Assembly: GCA_964513465.1 (NCBI GenBank)
Contig: CAZEMR010000023.1
Span: forward strand, 1-42,129
Source of the DNA: CAZEMR01 sp964513465
GTDB lineage: Bacteria; Bacteroidota; Ignavibacteria; Kapaibacteriales; UBA2268
Length of the DNA: 42,129 nt
Reading direction: 5' to 3'
Part shown: one piece after another, positions 1 to 8,625 of the stretch
Numbering within the stretch: the first letter of the stretch is position 1
Layout: the number at the start of each line of letters is the position of its first letter
Position numbers and translations under genes: made by a program
The notes under the pieces: model-generated
Databases searched by the model: none
Seen by the model: only the letters and a program-made list of their open reading frames with translations
Told to the model about the DNA's origin: nothing

Positions 1-190
1 CAGTCTCTCCACGTCGCGCCTCGTCACTGCGAGCGAAGCGAAGCAGTCTCTCCACGCCACAGCCGCGTCCCTGCGAGCGCAGCAAAGCAGTCTCTCCACG
101 CCGCACCCCGTCCCAGCGAGCGCAGCTCATCAGGTCGACATCACCTCGTCACTGCGAGGAACGAAGTGACGAAGCAGTCTCATAAAATAA
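1..190 (+). repeat. Tandem array of ~43-bp dispersed-repeat units
   Basis: About four to five imperfect copies of a unit beginning GTCACTGCGAG and continuing to GAAGCAGTCTC, often followed by TCCACGCC. Units begin near 23, 67, 110 and 148, and the tail of an earlier unit lies at 1-22. The spacing is close to 43 bp, with no unique spacers. Related copies occur at 1526-1557, 23300-23335, 23369-23410 and 25823-25852, some inverted. From memory, GTCATTGCGAGGAG-type repeats of this kind are seen in many bacterial genomes; I cannot name the family. No ORF is supported here. Confidence 0.8.
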
Positions 191-271
191 TTTGCGTGGC
201 GGGATGTAACTTTTTATATTGCCGGTGTGTCAATCATCGAAACCCCTATATATATTAAGGACACCCCGCTT

Positions 272-1525
272 ATGAAAAAACCATTGTTTTTATTAATTGC
301 GCTGGTGATGCTGGCCGCGCCTGCGGCAGCGCAGCACCCCGATCTGGTCTGGCGAAAAGAGACCACACAGGAATACTACATGGTAAAATTCTCGACCAAT
401 GGCGACATCATCGTCGCCCATGGGTATGATGATGCCTACTTCTTCGACGCCGAGACTGGGGAAGAAATCGGGAGCATTCCATTTAACGCAGAAGTGCATT
501 TTATAAATGATGATCAGAACTATATTCAACTTGCGCCAAGTCGCGACAGACTCGTGATTTACGACACACAGACCTATGAAGCGATGGATACTCTGGATTA
601 CGACGGCACACTTATCGGGGATATTTCTATTTCCGATGATGAGCAATTTATCGCTGGTGTAATCGAGAATGGGCTTAGAACCTGGGATCTTCAATCAGGA
701 CAGATACTTAATACTAAAAAATTTCCTGATGAAGAAAATCTAATCAAACGCGATATAGTTCAAGTACAGTACGACTGCGATGGTAGTAAATTATATGCCG
801 GTTTTTTTAAAACATATAATAATCCTCAAAAGCCAAATGAAAAGATTTACAAAAGTTACGTGTGCAAATACGATTCTCATTCTCTTGACAGCATAGATGC
901 ACATGACGTTTCTCAGGTATTCCGCATCTCCAATACCTGCAAATACATAGCCTATAAGACCGGCGGCAAATACGAGGGCGTCGAGGTTTACGATTTCGCG
1001 ACAAAGGAGTTGCTCTACAAACTGCCGCTCAACGGCCCCAGCCTGACCGGAATCGAGTTCTCGCCGGATGATAAATGCTTAGTGACGGCGAGTGAAAGAG
1101 GACAGGATGCTATGAAAATTTGGAATTTAACAAATGGCGAAATTGTGCACGAATATCCATATGGCGCATACCCACGCATTGATGTAAGCCCTGATGGGCA
1201 GTTCATAGTATCTAGCATTGGTCGCTACGTTGATAAATGGTATGCTTATTTCGATAAAGTATCCGTTGATGAAAATGATGAAAAAGAGGATATTATCTAC
1301 CCAAATCCTACAACTAATTCCGTGACGATAAAGACCGATTGCGGGCAGCCGAATGTGCATTATCAAATCATTGATGCGCAGGGAAGAGTATTCGCTGAAA
1401 AGGATGCAAATATTGCAAATAGCGCTTTACAAATTGATTTCACGAAATATCCCGCCGGATCTTATTTAATCAGATTATTCTGTGGTAATGAAATATTTTC
1501 ATATAAAGTTATCAAAATTGATTGA
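272..1525 (+). CDS. Secreted beta-propeller protein with T9SS sorting domain
   Basis: 417-residue exported protein. I chose the ATG at 272 rather than the frame opening at 227 because it begins directly with a signal peptide (MKKPLFLLIALVML, cleavage after AAPAAAQ) and AAGG lies 11 bases upstream. The middle has WD40/quinoprotein-like repeats, with recurring pieces such as SPDDKCLVTASERGQ and SPDGQFIVSS, which suggests a beta-propeller. The last ~75 residues, starting at YPNPTTNSVTI and ending with AGSYLIRL and KVIKID, match a type-A T9SS C-terminal sorting domain. The protein would cross the inner membrane by Sec and be exported or surface-anchored by T9SS. It is flanked on both sides by copies of the dispersed repeat. 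The binding partner or function cannot be told from the sequence. Confidence 0.85.
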   Translation: MKKPLFLLIALVMLAAPAAAQHPDLVWRKETTQEYYMVKFSTNGDIIVAHGYDDAYFFDAETGEEIGSIPFNAEVHFINDDQNYIQLAPSRDRLVIYDTQTYEAMDTLDYDGTLIGDISISDDEQFIAGVIENGLRTWDLQSGQILNTKKFPDEENLIKRDIVQVQYDCDGSKLYAGFFKTYNNPQKPNEKIYKSYVCKYDSHSLDSIDAHDVSQVFRISNTCKYIAYKTGGKYEGVEVYDFATKELLYKLPLNGPSLTGIEFSPDDKCLVTASERGQDAMKIWNLTNGEIVHEYPYGAYPRIDVSPDGQFIVSSIGRYVDKWYAYFDKVSVDENDEKEDIIYPNPTTNSVTIKTDCGQPNVHYQIIDAQGRVFAEKDANIANSALQIDFTKYPAGSYLIRLFCGNEIFSYKVIKID

Positions 1526-1557
1526 GATTCCTTCGCCACAGGCGCTCCTCGCAGTGA
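1526..1557 (-). repeat. Degenerate inverted copy of the dispersed repeat
   Basis: Immediately after the stop of the propeller gene. Read on the minus strand it begins CTCGTCACTGCGAGGAGCG and ends GGCGAAGGAATC, resembling the units at 1-190 in inverted orientation. Confidence 0.55.
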
Positions 1558-1704
1558 CGAGCTGGTGCGCGTATCGTTGCGGGGCGGCGGCGACGGCCGC
1601 AGATATTGGAGGCTCGAATATCAGGCAAAAAATTGCTTGCATACTTCGGCGGATTATTCGTATTTTATGGCAGTCTGGCCTGTTTAATTATCTATTCTGT
1701 GATT

Positions 1705-2922
1705 ATGTTCGTAAGAAAAAAACTGCTCGACGAGCTTTTCCGCGCTTTCCATATTCAGCGTTGGAACGACCGCATCCGGCCCATGGACTTCAGCGAAATG
1801 GACAAGCATGCCCACAAAATGATTATCGCATATTGCCTCGGCAGATACGAGGAGGGGCGCGGCCGCACGGTCAACTGGGAGGAGATTATTAAGTGCGGGG
1901 TCTTCGAGCTTTTCCGGCGGATTGTGATCTCGGACATAAAATCTCCTATTTTCAGACAAGTTAAAAAGCACTCCGAAGTTTATAAAAAATTAAACGAATA
2001 TGTTTTTCTCGAAATGAAGGAAAGGATAGACAGTCCGGTAATTCTCGGCGAACTCCGCGATTACCTGACGAGCGATTTTCCGGATAAGTCGCCCGAGCAT
2101 ACGATTCTCGAGGCCGCCCATATTTACGCCAGCTTCTGGGAATTCCAGCTTATCCGTCATGCTAACCCCTATAGCTATCAAAATATACGCATCGAGACCG
2201 AGCTTTTGAACGATATTAATAAATTCATTGATCTTGTCGGTATTCGCAAACTTACCGCGCGGCATACGATTACGAATTTTGTCGATCTTTGCGGCCAGCT
2301 TCGATTCCAGCTCAGGTGGGCGCAGACCCCACGGGTGCCCAAGACCTCTGTGCTGGGCCATAGTATGCTTGTGGCGTCGATTGCGTATTTGTTCACGCGG
2401 TCGATTCCGCACTGCCCGGCGCGTATTTATAATAATTTTTTCGGGGGATTGTTCCACGATCTGCCCGAAGCGGTCACTCGCGACATCATTTCGCCGGTGA
2501 AGCAGTCGTCGCAGGAGTTCGACGACCTGATAAAAAATCTCGAGTCCGAGCTGGCGGATAAGGAAATTTTCCCACACGTCGAGCCGGAGTGGATAGAAGA
2601 GATGAAGTATTTTACCCATCGCGAATTCGGAAATAAGATTATGTCCGGCGGCGAACCGATCTATGACAATCTGGATACTGACAAAATCACAGATAAATAT
2701 AATTCGGACGAATTCCGCCCATATGACGGCGCGCTGATCCGGGCGGCCGACCATCTGTCGGCGTTTCTCGAGGCATGGCATTCTTGCTCGAGCGGCATCA
2801 AATCGGAGGATCTGGTGATCTCTACCCGCAAAATCCGCCGCGAATACGAGGGCCATTTGATCGGCGGTATCGATATGGATATGATTTTTCAGGACTACAA
2901 GGAATTTCCGGAAAATCAATGA
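1705..2922 (+). CDS. Double HD-domain protein, first HD degenerate
   Basis: 405-residue cytoplasmic protein of the HD metal-dependent phosphohydrolase superfamily (YfbR-like, COG1896-type). The C-terminal HD domain looks intact: H219 in GHSMLVAS, H251-D252 in GLFHDLPEAVTRDI and D349 in RAADHLSAF. The N-terminal ~110 residues look like a second, decayed copy: DKHAHKMIIAY aligns with the first His motif and GVFELFRRIVISDIKSPI with GLFHDLPEAVTRDIISPV, but the HD pair is replaced by Glu-Leu. The start is uncertain. An in-frame TTG at 1606 would add a hydrophobic 26-residue stretch; I prefer the ATG at 1705 because the N-terminus RWNDRIRP follows closely. The substrate is unknown; some relatives are nucleotidases. 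The stop overlaps the start of the downstream glycosyltransferase (ATGA), implying coupled translation. Confidence 0.8.
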   Translation: MFVRKKLLDELFRAFHIQRWNDRIRPMDFSEMDKHAHKMIIAYCLGRYEEGRGRTVNWEEIIKCGVFELFRRIVISDIKSPIFRQVKKHSEVYKKLNEYVFLEMKERIDSPVILGELRDYLTSDFPDKSPEHTILEAAHIYASFWEFQLIRHANPYSYQNIRIETELLNDINKFIDLVGIRKLTARHTITNFVDLCGQLRFQLRWAQTPRVPKTSVLGHSMLVASIAYLFTRSIPHCPARIYNNFFGGLFHDLPEAVTRDIISPVKQSSQEFDDLIKNLESELADKEIFPHVEPEWIEEMKYFTHREFGNKIMSGGEPIYDNLDTDKITDKYNSDEFRPYDGALIRAADHLSAFLEAWHSCSSGIKSEDLVISTRKIRREYEGHLIGGIDMDMIFQDYKEFPENQ

Positions 2923-4460
2923 ATAAGCTTGCTGAAACCGGCCTATCAGTGCAAGACCGGATATGGATACTGGCAATTGCGATAGCGAATATTGCCATTC
3001 ATCTGGTTTTCATCAATAATTATGGCATATTTCGCGACGAGCTTTATTACCTTGCCTGCGCCGATCGGCTTGCCTGGGGCTATGTCGATCAGCCGCCGCT
3101 GGTTGCGCTTATCGCACGGGCGGTGACCTCGACTCTCGGCGATTCGCTATGGGCGGTGCGCCTGCCTGCCGTGCTGGCGGGTACGGCGACGGTTTACCTC
3201 AGCGGCTGGCTCGCGCTGCGGCTCGGCGCCGGACGTATCGGCGCGATGATTGCGGCAATTGCGACTATGCTGGGGCCATTCGACCTTTTCATATTCCATA
3301 TCTATTCGATGAATGCATTCGAAGCGCTTTTCTGGACGATCCTTATATATATATTTATTAAAATAATTCATACAAAGCGCGAAACGCTCTGGCTTTGGTT
3401 TGGCGGGATGCTCGGCATCGCTCTGATGAATAAATACAGCGCGGGGTTTCTGGCGTTCTTTCTGCTTGCCGGGATGCTATTCACGCCGATGCGCCGGCAA
3501 TTCCTGCGACCTAAATTCTGGCTGGGTATGCTGATTGCGCTGGCGATTTTCACTCCCCATATAATCTGGCAGATCAATAATGACTTTCCGACGCTGGAGT
3601 TTATGGCCAACGCCCGCGCCCGCAAGATGGCTGCGTTCGGGCCACTGGAGTACTTCGTCCAGCAGGCGCTCATGGCCGGACCGCTGGCGTATTTGCTCGT
3701 GCTTGGGGGTACGATTTATTTTATCATTTCGAAAAAATTGCGCGAATACCTTCCAATCCCGCTTGCATATATATTATTGCTCGGTTTTTTCATAATCACC
3801 GGCGGCAAGCCATATTACATTGCTCCGGTGTTTCCGGCGATGTTCGCGCTCGGCGGTCGGTGGATTCAGGATATTTTTATTAAATATCATCTTCCGAAGC
3901 TCCGCTATGCTGCGCTGGCGCTGGCGCTTGCCGCTGGGGTAATCACAGCGCCGATGACGCTGCCCGTGCTGCCGCCGGAGCAATTCGTCGCTTATCAGAA
4001 ATCGCTCGGACTCCGCGCCGAATCCGGCGAAAAGAATGCCCTCGGCGAGCTTCCGCAAACCTTTGCTGATATGTTCGGCTGGCGCGAAATGGCCAGAAAA
4101 GTGTCGGATATATATATGACAATCGATCCGGAATTGCGCAGCAAAACAATTGTCGCCGCGAGGAATTACGGAGAGGCCGGCGCAATGGAATACTTCGCCC
4201 GCGAATACCCGCTGCCGCCGCCGGCGAGCACTCACAATAATTACTGGATATGGGGCTTGCCAATTAAAAATCCCGAAGTCGTAATTGTGCTTGGCAATGA
4301 CCGCGAAAAGCTCGGCGAAATGTTCGACGAATGCTCATTTGCCGGGACTTTCCGCCACCGCTGGGCGATGCCATTCGAAAACGATATGCCGATATGGATA
4401 TGCAGCCGCCCGAAGATCGACCTCGCGGAATACTTCCGCAGCAATCCGCATTTTATTTAA
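2919..4460 (+). CDS. GT39-family (ArnT/PMT-like) membrane glycosyltransferase
   Basis: 513-residue polytopic inner-membrane protein. The N-terminal half carries the GT39 signature: a first membrane segment, then FRDELYYLACADRLAWGYVD with the catalytic-type Asp-Glu pair in the first extracytoplasmic loop, followed by QPPLVALIAR. About ten hydrophobic segments follow to roughly residue 370, and then a soluble C-terminal domain. Family members transfer sugars from polyprenyl-phosphate donors to lipids or proteins on the periplasmic side; the acceptor here is unknown. The start is the ATG at 2919, inside the stop codon of the HD gene (ATGA overlap), so the two are probably co-translated. The frame stays open upstream to 2775, but that part overlaps the HD gene and is not credible. 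The UppS gene later in the window would supply the polyprenyl carrier. Confidence 0.88.
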   Translation: MNKLAETGLSVQDRIWILAIAIANIAIHLVFINNYGIFRDELYYLACADRLAWGYVDQPPLVALIARAVTSTLGDSLWAVRLPAVLAGTATVYLSGWLALRLGAGRIGAMIAAIATMLGPFDLFIFHIYSMNAFEALFWTILIYIFIKIIHTKRETLWLWFGGMLGIALMNKYSAGFLAFFLLAGMLFTPMRRQFLRPKFWLGMLIALAIFTPHIIWQINNDFPTLEFMANARARKMAAFGPLEYFVQQALMAGPLAYLLVLGGTIYFIISKKLREYLPIPLAYILLLGFFIITGGKPYYIAPVFPAMFALGGRWIQDIFIKYHLPKLRYAALALALAAGVITAPMTLPVLPPEQFVAYQKSLGLRAESGEKNALGELPQTFADMFGWREMARKVSDIYMTIDPELRSKTIVAARNYGEAGAMEYFAREYPLPPPASTHNNYWIWGLPIKNPEVVIVLGNDREKLGEMFDECSFAGTFRHRWAMPFENDMPIWICSRPKIDLAEYFRSNPHFI

Positions 4461-4492
4461 TACTCTTTCAATTGGAATTTTGATTTTTGTCA

Positions 4493-4531
4493 GTCAAAAG
4501 ATATGAATTCGATTCATATTTTGCTTTTGAC
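4493..4531. promoter_or_regulatory. Long inverted repeat upstream of TonB-dependent receptor
   Basis: Arms GTCAAAAG + ATATGAAT (4493-4508) pair with ATTCATAT + CTTTTGAC (4512-4519 and 4524-4531), with a 3-base loop and a 4-base bulge. It is AT-rich and not followed by a clean T-run, so it is a poor rho-independent terminator. The right arm contains the TTTG that fits the -33 element of the receptor promoter, so an operator or mRNA hairpin is plausible. Confidence 0.5.
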
Positions 4532-4556
4532 TATTACTTTTCATGAAATTTCTTTG
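4526..4556 (+). promoter_or_regulatory. Candidate Bacteroidota-type promoter for the receptor
   Basis: TTTG at 4526-4529, 19 bases, then TTTCTTTG at 4549-4556, one mismatch from TAnnTTTG. Predicted start of transcription is about 45 bases before the ATG at 4608. Confidence 0.4.
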
Positions 4557-4607
4557 TAAATTGCATGATTATTCAAAGAAGTTTTATGCAAAGTTCAGGA
4601 TTGGTCC

Positions 4608-6524
4608 ATGATCAGATTAATAATTTTGTTAGCCTTCCTTGGTATTTCGGATTTGTATGCTAAAAAAATCGATACAATCACAACCGAACAGGTAGTAGTA
4701 ACCGGCCAGCGAATTCCATATCTACATAAAGATGCCGGCCGCAAAGTTGAAATAATTGATGCCGGGGAATTGAAGTATTCGCCCGATCGCAGCATTAATG
4801 ATATATTTGAAATGTCGGCGGGGGTTGATTTGCGTGAACGCGGAGCTCCAGGAATGCAGGCCGATATTTCAATCCGTGGCGGCAATTCCAACCAGGTGGC
4901 TGTAATGATTGACGGCATTCCGGTCAATGACCCGCAGACAGGGCATCACAATCTGAATCTGCCGCTCGATTATAATTCGATTGGCCGCGTCGAAATTTTA
5001 AGCGGCCCCGGAGCGCGGACTATTGGCACCGGCGCATTTTCTGGGGCGGTTAATATTCTGACAAAAGAGTTCGCAAACCAGCGAATCGGATTTGAAATCA
5101 AGGGCGGCCAGAATGATTATTTCTCGCTCAGCGGCAATTCGTCTTTCGAATCGTTCGGCATAAATAACTTGTTGGCATTGTCTTACGAGAGTGCGGGGCC
5201 ATATACTAAAAACACGGAATACGGCATGGGGAATTTTCTTTATAAGGGCTCTTATGATAATGAGCAAGCCGGTAAGTTCGGACTTATGCTGGCGGGCGCT
5301 TTCAGGAATTTTGGTGCAAACAGCTTTTATACTGCTCTTTTCCCGGATCAATACGAGGAAACCCGGACTATGCTGGCTGCGCTGACATATTCGTCTCAGA
5401 CTCAAAATCCGCTTGAAATCAAAGCTTACTGGAGATATAATCAGGATCATTTCGAGCTTTTCCGTTACGATTCGCCGGATTGGTATGATTCGCATAATAA
5501 TCACAGAACCAATGTTTATGGCGCCGCAGCGAATTATTCATTGATATGGGGCCAGGGAATAAGCTCTTTCGGAGTTGATGCAAAAACCGAGAGACTGCTT
5601 TCGAATATGCTTGGCATGCCCATGTCCGGGAGCATTGCGGTGCCGGGGTATGACGGAGCGTTTTACACTCATAAGGATTCCCGCGAGAACGCATCTTTCT
5701 TTCTGGAACATACCTTTTTTTCGGATGTTGCAGATGTTTCGGCAGGTGTGATGCTTAATTGGTTTTCTACGGCTGGCTGGGAAACCACTGGCGGGATCGA
5801 TCTTGCCGTCAGGATTCTGGATGATTTACATGCCATGGCCTCGATTAATAATGGACTCCGGCTGCCGACTTTTACAGAAATGTATTATACAGATCCGACA
5901 AACCAGGGCAATCCGGATCTGGTGCCGGAGCGTTCGGTTACTTTCGAGGGCGGATTCAAGTATGCTAATGATTATTATCAATTTATGGCGTTGGCCTTCA
6001 TACGCCAGGGGCGAAATATTATCGATTGGGTGCGAAGTGAAGATAGTCTCGTTTGGCGGGCAATGAATATCACAGAGCTAAATACAAGCGGAATCGACTT
6101 ATCCGCACGAAGCGCAAAGATGGAAATTTTCGGAAGCAAAGACCTTGCACTGCGATATTTCAGAGTTGGTCTTATGTGGATATTCTCCGAAAAATCAAGC
6201 GACAAATTAGAATCATACTATGCAATGGATTATCTCCGGTTGAAGATTTCCGGAGGATTCGCTATCGGATATAAAGGCGCAGCATTGGCTTTTGAAGGAC
6301 GATACGAAGAGCGAGCCGGAAAATATTATGACTTCGAATCGGAACGCGACGTAGCTTACGAGCCTTATTTTATAGCGGATATTAAAATATCACAGGAAAT
6401 TTTCGGATCGGAACTATTTATGACTATATCAAATATTTTTGATAAAAAATATTACGATCTGGCTCATGTACCGCTGCCGGGACGCTGGATCCGCGCCGGA
6501 ATACGCGGAAATATCAGGCTTTAG
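4608..6524 (+). CDS. TonB-dependent outer-membrane receptor
   Basis: 638 residues. A signal peptide (MIRLIILLAFLGISDLYA) is followed by EQVVVTGQRI, a plug domain (about residues 30-140, with SIRGGNSNQVAVMIDGIPVN and RVEILSGPGA), and a beta-barrel of alternating aromatic strands ending IFDKKYYDLAHVPLPGRW. The size and plug-first organisation resemble BtuB/FepA-like receptors rather than the ~1000-residue SusC type, and there is no N-terminal carboxypeptidase-like domain. It would import a scarce ligand (cobalamin, siderophore, metal or similar) using TonB-ExbBD, which are not in the window. No cobalamin riboswitch fits in the 147-base leader. The ligand is unknown. The stop (TAG 6522-6524) overlaps the stop of the convergent RSH gene. 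Confidence 0.9.
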   Translation: MIRLIILLAFLGISDLYAKKIDTITTEQVVVTGQRIPYLHKDAGRKVEIIDAGELKYSPDRSINDIFEMSAGVDLRERGAPGMQADISIRGGNSNQVAVMIDGIPVNDPQTGHHNLNLPLDYNSIGRVEILSGPGARTIGTGAFSGAVNILTKEFANQRIGFEIKGGQNDYFSLSGNSSFESFGINNLLALSYESAGPYTKNTEYGMGNFLYKGSYDNEQAGKFGLMLAGAFRNFGANSFYTALFPDQYEETRTMLAALTYSSQTQNPLEIKAYWRYNQDHFELFRYDSPDWYDSHNNHRTNVYGAAANYSLIWGQGISSFGVDAKTERLLSNMLGMPMSGSIAVPGYDGAFYTHKDSRENASFFLEHTFFSDVADVSAGVMLNWFSTAGWETTGGIDLAVRILDDLHAMASINNGLRLPTFTEMYYTDPTNQGNPDLVPERSVTFEGGFKYANDYYQFMALAFIRQGRNIIDWVRSEDSLVWRAMNITELNTSGIDLSARSAKMEIFGSKDLALRYFRVGLMWIFSEKSSDKLESYYAMDYLRLKISGGFAIGYKGAALAFEGRYEERAGKYYDFESERDVAYEPYFIADIKISQEIFGSELFMTISNIFDKKYYDLAHVPLPGRWIRAGIRGNIRL

Positions 6525-8575
6525 ACCACCTTCACCGTGTCGATGCCCGGCTGGAGCTTCAGCTTGTCCGTGAAATTGAGCAAATGCTCCAGATCGCGTA
6601 CTTCGAGCTCCAGGTGCAGGCCGATCATATGATTGCGCGCGGGATGGCGCTTCATAGCGTTGATAGTTATCTTTTTCTCGCCCGCGAGATCGACCACTGC
6701 CTCGAGCATATCATTATAATCATATCCGAAAACGCGGATCGAGACGTCGTGCAGCGTAGTATCCTCGATCCACTCGGCTCGAAGCATCCTGTCCTCGTCG
6801 AAATTACCGGCGCGGATATACCGGCACCCGGCGGCATGGATCTTCATCTCGTTGTGGCGAGTGACGTATCCCACTATCTGCTGGCCCTTGATCGGGTGGC
6901 AGCATCCTGCGAGCCGGGTTTTGATGTCCTTCATTCCCTCGACCCTGACCTGCGGCGGGATGTGGCGGCGCGCTCCGTCGGCAGAGGTCTTTTTCATATC
7001 ACGCTCGGATTTGAACGCGGCGGGATATAGCTTGCGCAATACGGGCTGCTTCAGCTTCAGAGATTTGATTGCCACCGCCGAGAAAAAATCGTCCGAATCC
7101 TTAAATCCGACATTGATCAGGTTCTGCCGGAAGCTTTTTTCCTCCTCGATATCCTTGAGCCGATTGCGATAGCGCTTTTTGAATTTTTCCCACATGCGCT
7201 TGCCCTCGGCGATTATCTCGGCCTGTTCGTTTTTCTTAATATGTATAATAATCTTGGTGCGGGCCTTGGGGGTTTTTACGAATTCGAGCCAGTCGCGCGA
7301 GGGATTCGGATGCTTCGATGCGATTACCTCGACGATGTCGCCCGAGTGCAGCTCGGTCTTCAACTTCGCAAATTTGCCATTCACCCGCGCGCCGGTAATC
7401 CGATAGCCCAGGTCGGTATGCACGGCGAATGCGAAGTCCACCGGCGTTGCGCCTCGCGGCAGGGTCTTGATGTCGCCCATCGGGGTCAGCACATGAATAT
7501 AATCCCGCTTTAGATCGGCCTTCAGAAACTCATGCAATTCATAGGGGTTATCGAAATATTCGTCATTTTCGAGAAATTCCTTCAGCCGCATAATCCAACC
7601 GTCCGCCTTCGATAGCCCCTCCTTATATGCCCAGTGCGCCGCCGAGCCGTATTCGGCCTCGTGGTGCATCTCGTCGGTGCGGATCTGCACCTCGAACCGG
7701 TCGCCGCTGCGCGATAGCACAGTGGTCTGGATCGAACGGTAGCCGTTGGGTTTGGGGAACGATACCCAGTCGCGGAACCGCCCGTCGATCGGCTGCCATG
7801 TGCGGTGGGTCAGGCCAAGCGCGATGTAGCAGTCCTCGTATTTTTTTGTGATTACGCGGAGCGCCATCAAATCATAAATCTGGTCGAGCGAGACCGATTT
7901 ATTCTGAATTTTCAGAAAAATGCTGTAAAGGCGCTTAACGCGGCTCTGTATCTCGCATTCGATATTGTTCTGCTTCAGAATGCGGGAAATATTCGCGCGC
8001 ATATCCGCCAGCTTTTTTTCGAACTGCGGACGCTGCTTTTCGACTGCGCGGTGGAGCTTTTTAAATTCATCCGGGAATAAATTTTTGAAAGCGATATCGT
8101 CCATCTGCTGATAAATCTTGCGGATGCCAAGCCGGTGGGCAATCGGCGAATAAAGATAGAGGCATTCCTCGCTGATCCGGGGCAGATCGGCCAGGTCGTA
8201 TTCCTCGGCTTCTTTGAGCGCGATCAGACGCTCGGATAGTTTTATAAAAATAAGCGACAAATCCTCGGTGATCTCGACAAATAACTGCCTGAGGCGGGTT
8301 ATCTGCTTCTTGGTCTCGGGGAATGAAATGACGGAAATGCGGTTGAGCATATCGAGGCGTCCGACCAGTTCGTCGCCGAATTTACTTTTCATAAAATTGC
8401 GGATATCGGTATCATTAATATCCGCCGGCGCAAAAAATGCGGTCAGCAGAGAATCCCCGTCGAGATTCAGCTCGCGCGCAAAGTTATAGATACGGCGGGC
8501 CCTTTCGGCCATCCGCTCATTATATATATCAGAAGATGATTTGATTAATTCATCGGAAGTAAATGCATCGTTCAT
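6521..8575 (-). CDS. RelA/SpoT-family (p)ppGpp synthetase, hydrolase site degenerate
   Basis: 684-residue long RSH protein. Order: N-terminal HD-like region (1-150), synthetase (~205-320), TGS (~370-430), helical region, Cys-rich CC/ZFD element with GCCHP, and a C-terminal ACT domain. The hydrolase site is missing: the usual HD-x3-ED motif is FAPADI (48-53), the later D-R-L-H-N motif is SERLIAL, and the N-terminal His-containing segment is absent. The synthetase looks competent: SRVKRLYSI, D235 in DLMALR, KPNGY at 275-279 and E295 in EVQIRT. One nearly invariant His (SLHTT in relatives) is Gln283. The RXKD-type motif is RFRD, as in bifunctional enzymes, not the EXDD of RelA. It should therefore make but not degrade ppGpp, so another enzyme must hydrolyse it. 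It lies 50 bases after rsgA, probably in one operon. Confidence 0.93.
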   Translation of the reverse strand: MNDAFTSDELIKSSSDIYNERMAERARRIYNFARELNLDGDSLLTAFFAPADINDTDIRNFMKSKFGDELVGRLDMLNRISVISFPETKKQITRLRQLFVEITEDLSLIFIKLSERLIALKEAEEYDLADLPRISEECLYLYSPIAHRLGIRKIYQQMDDIAFKNLFPDEFKKLHRAVEKQRPQFEKKLADMRANISRILKQNNIECEIQSRVKRLYSIFLKIQNKSVSLDQIYDLMALRVITKKYEDCYIALGLTHRTWQPIDGRFRDWVSFPKPNGYRSIQTTVLSRSGDRFEVQIRTDEMHHEAEYGSAAHWAYKEGLSKADGWIMRLKEFLENDEYFDNPYELHEFLKADLKRDYIHVLTPMGDIKTLPRGATPVDFAFAVHTDLGYRITGARVNGKFAKLKTELHSGDIVEVIASKHPNPSRDWLEFVKTPKARTKIIIHIKKNEQAEIIAEGKRMWEKFKKRYRNRLKDIEEEKSFRQNLINVGFKDSDDFFSAVAIKSLKLKQPVLRKLYPAAFKSERDMKKTSADGARRHIPPQVRVEGMKDIKTRLAGCCHPIKGQQIVGYVTRHNEMKIHAAGCRYIRAGNFDEDRMLRAEWIEDTTLHDVSIRVFGYDYNDMLEAVVDLAGEKKITINAMKRHPARNHMIGLHLELEVRDLEHLLNFTDKLKLQPGIDTVKVV

Positions 8576-8625
8576 ATCCGGCTTCGATAATATGAAAATT
8601 ACTGGAATATAAACGAATAAATATA

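Noticed and set aside
1..190. CRISPR-like tandem repeat
   Set aside because: Units are imperfect, about 43 bp and contiguous, with no unique spacers or leader, and no cas genes are near.
1606..1704. Membrane anchor on the HD protein from a TTG start
   Set aside because: Possible, but GGAGG falls inside the extension rather than before it, and the HD-like region begins after 1705. Kept as an alternative only.
2775..2918. 48-codon N-terminal extension of the GT39 gene
   Set aside because: Lies fully inside the HD gene, is not hydrophobic or conserved-looking, and the ATGA-coupled start at 2919 is natural.
4461..4607. Cobalamin riboswitch upstream of the receptor
   Set aside because: The gap is only 147 bases and I see no B12-box-like core; the visible structure is a simple AT-rich inverted repeat.
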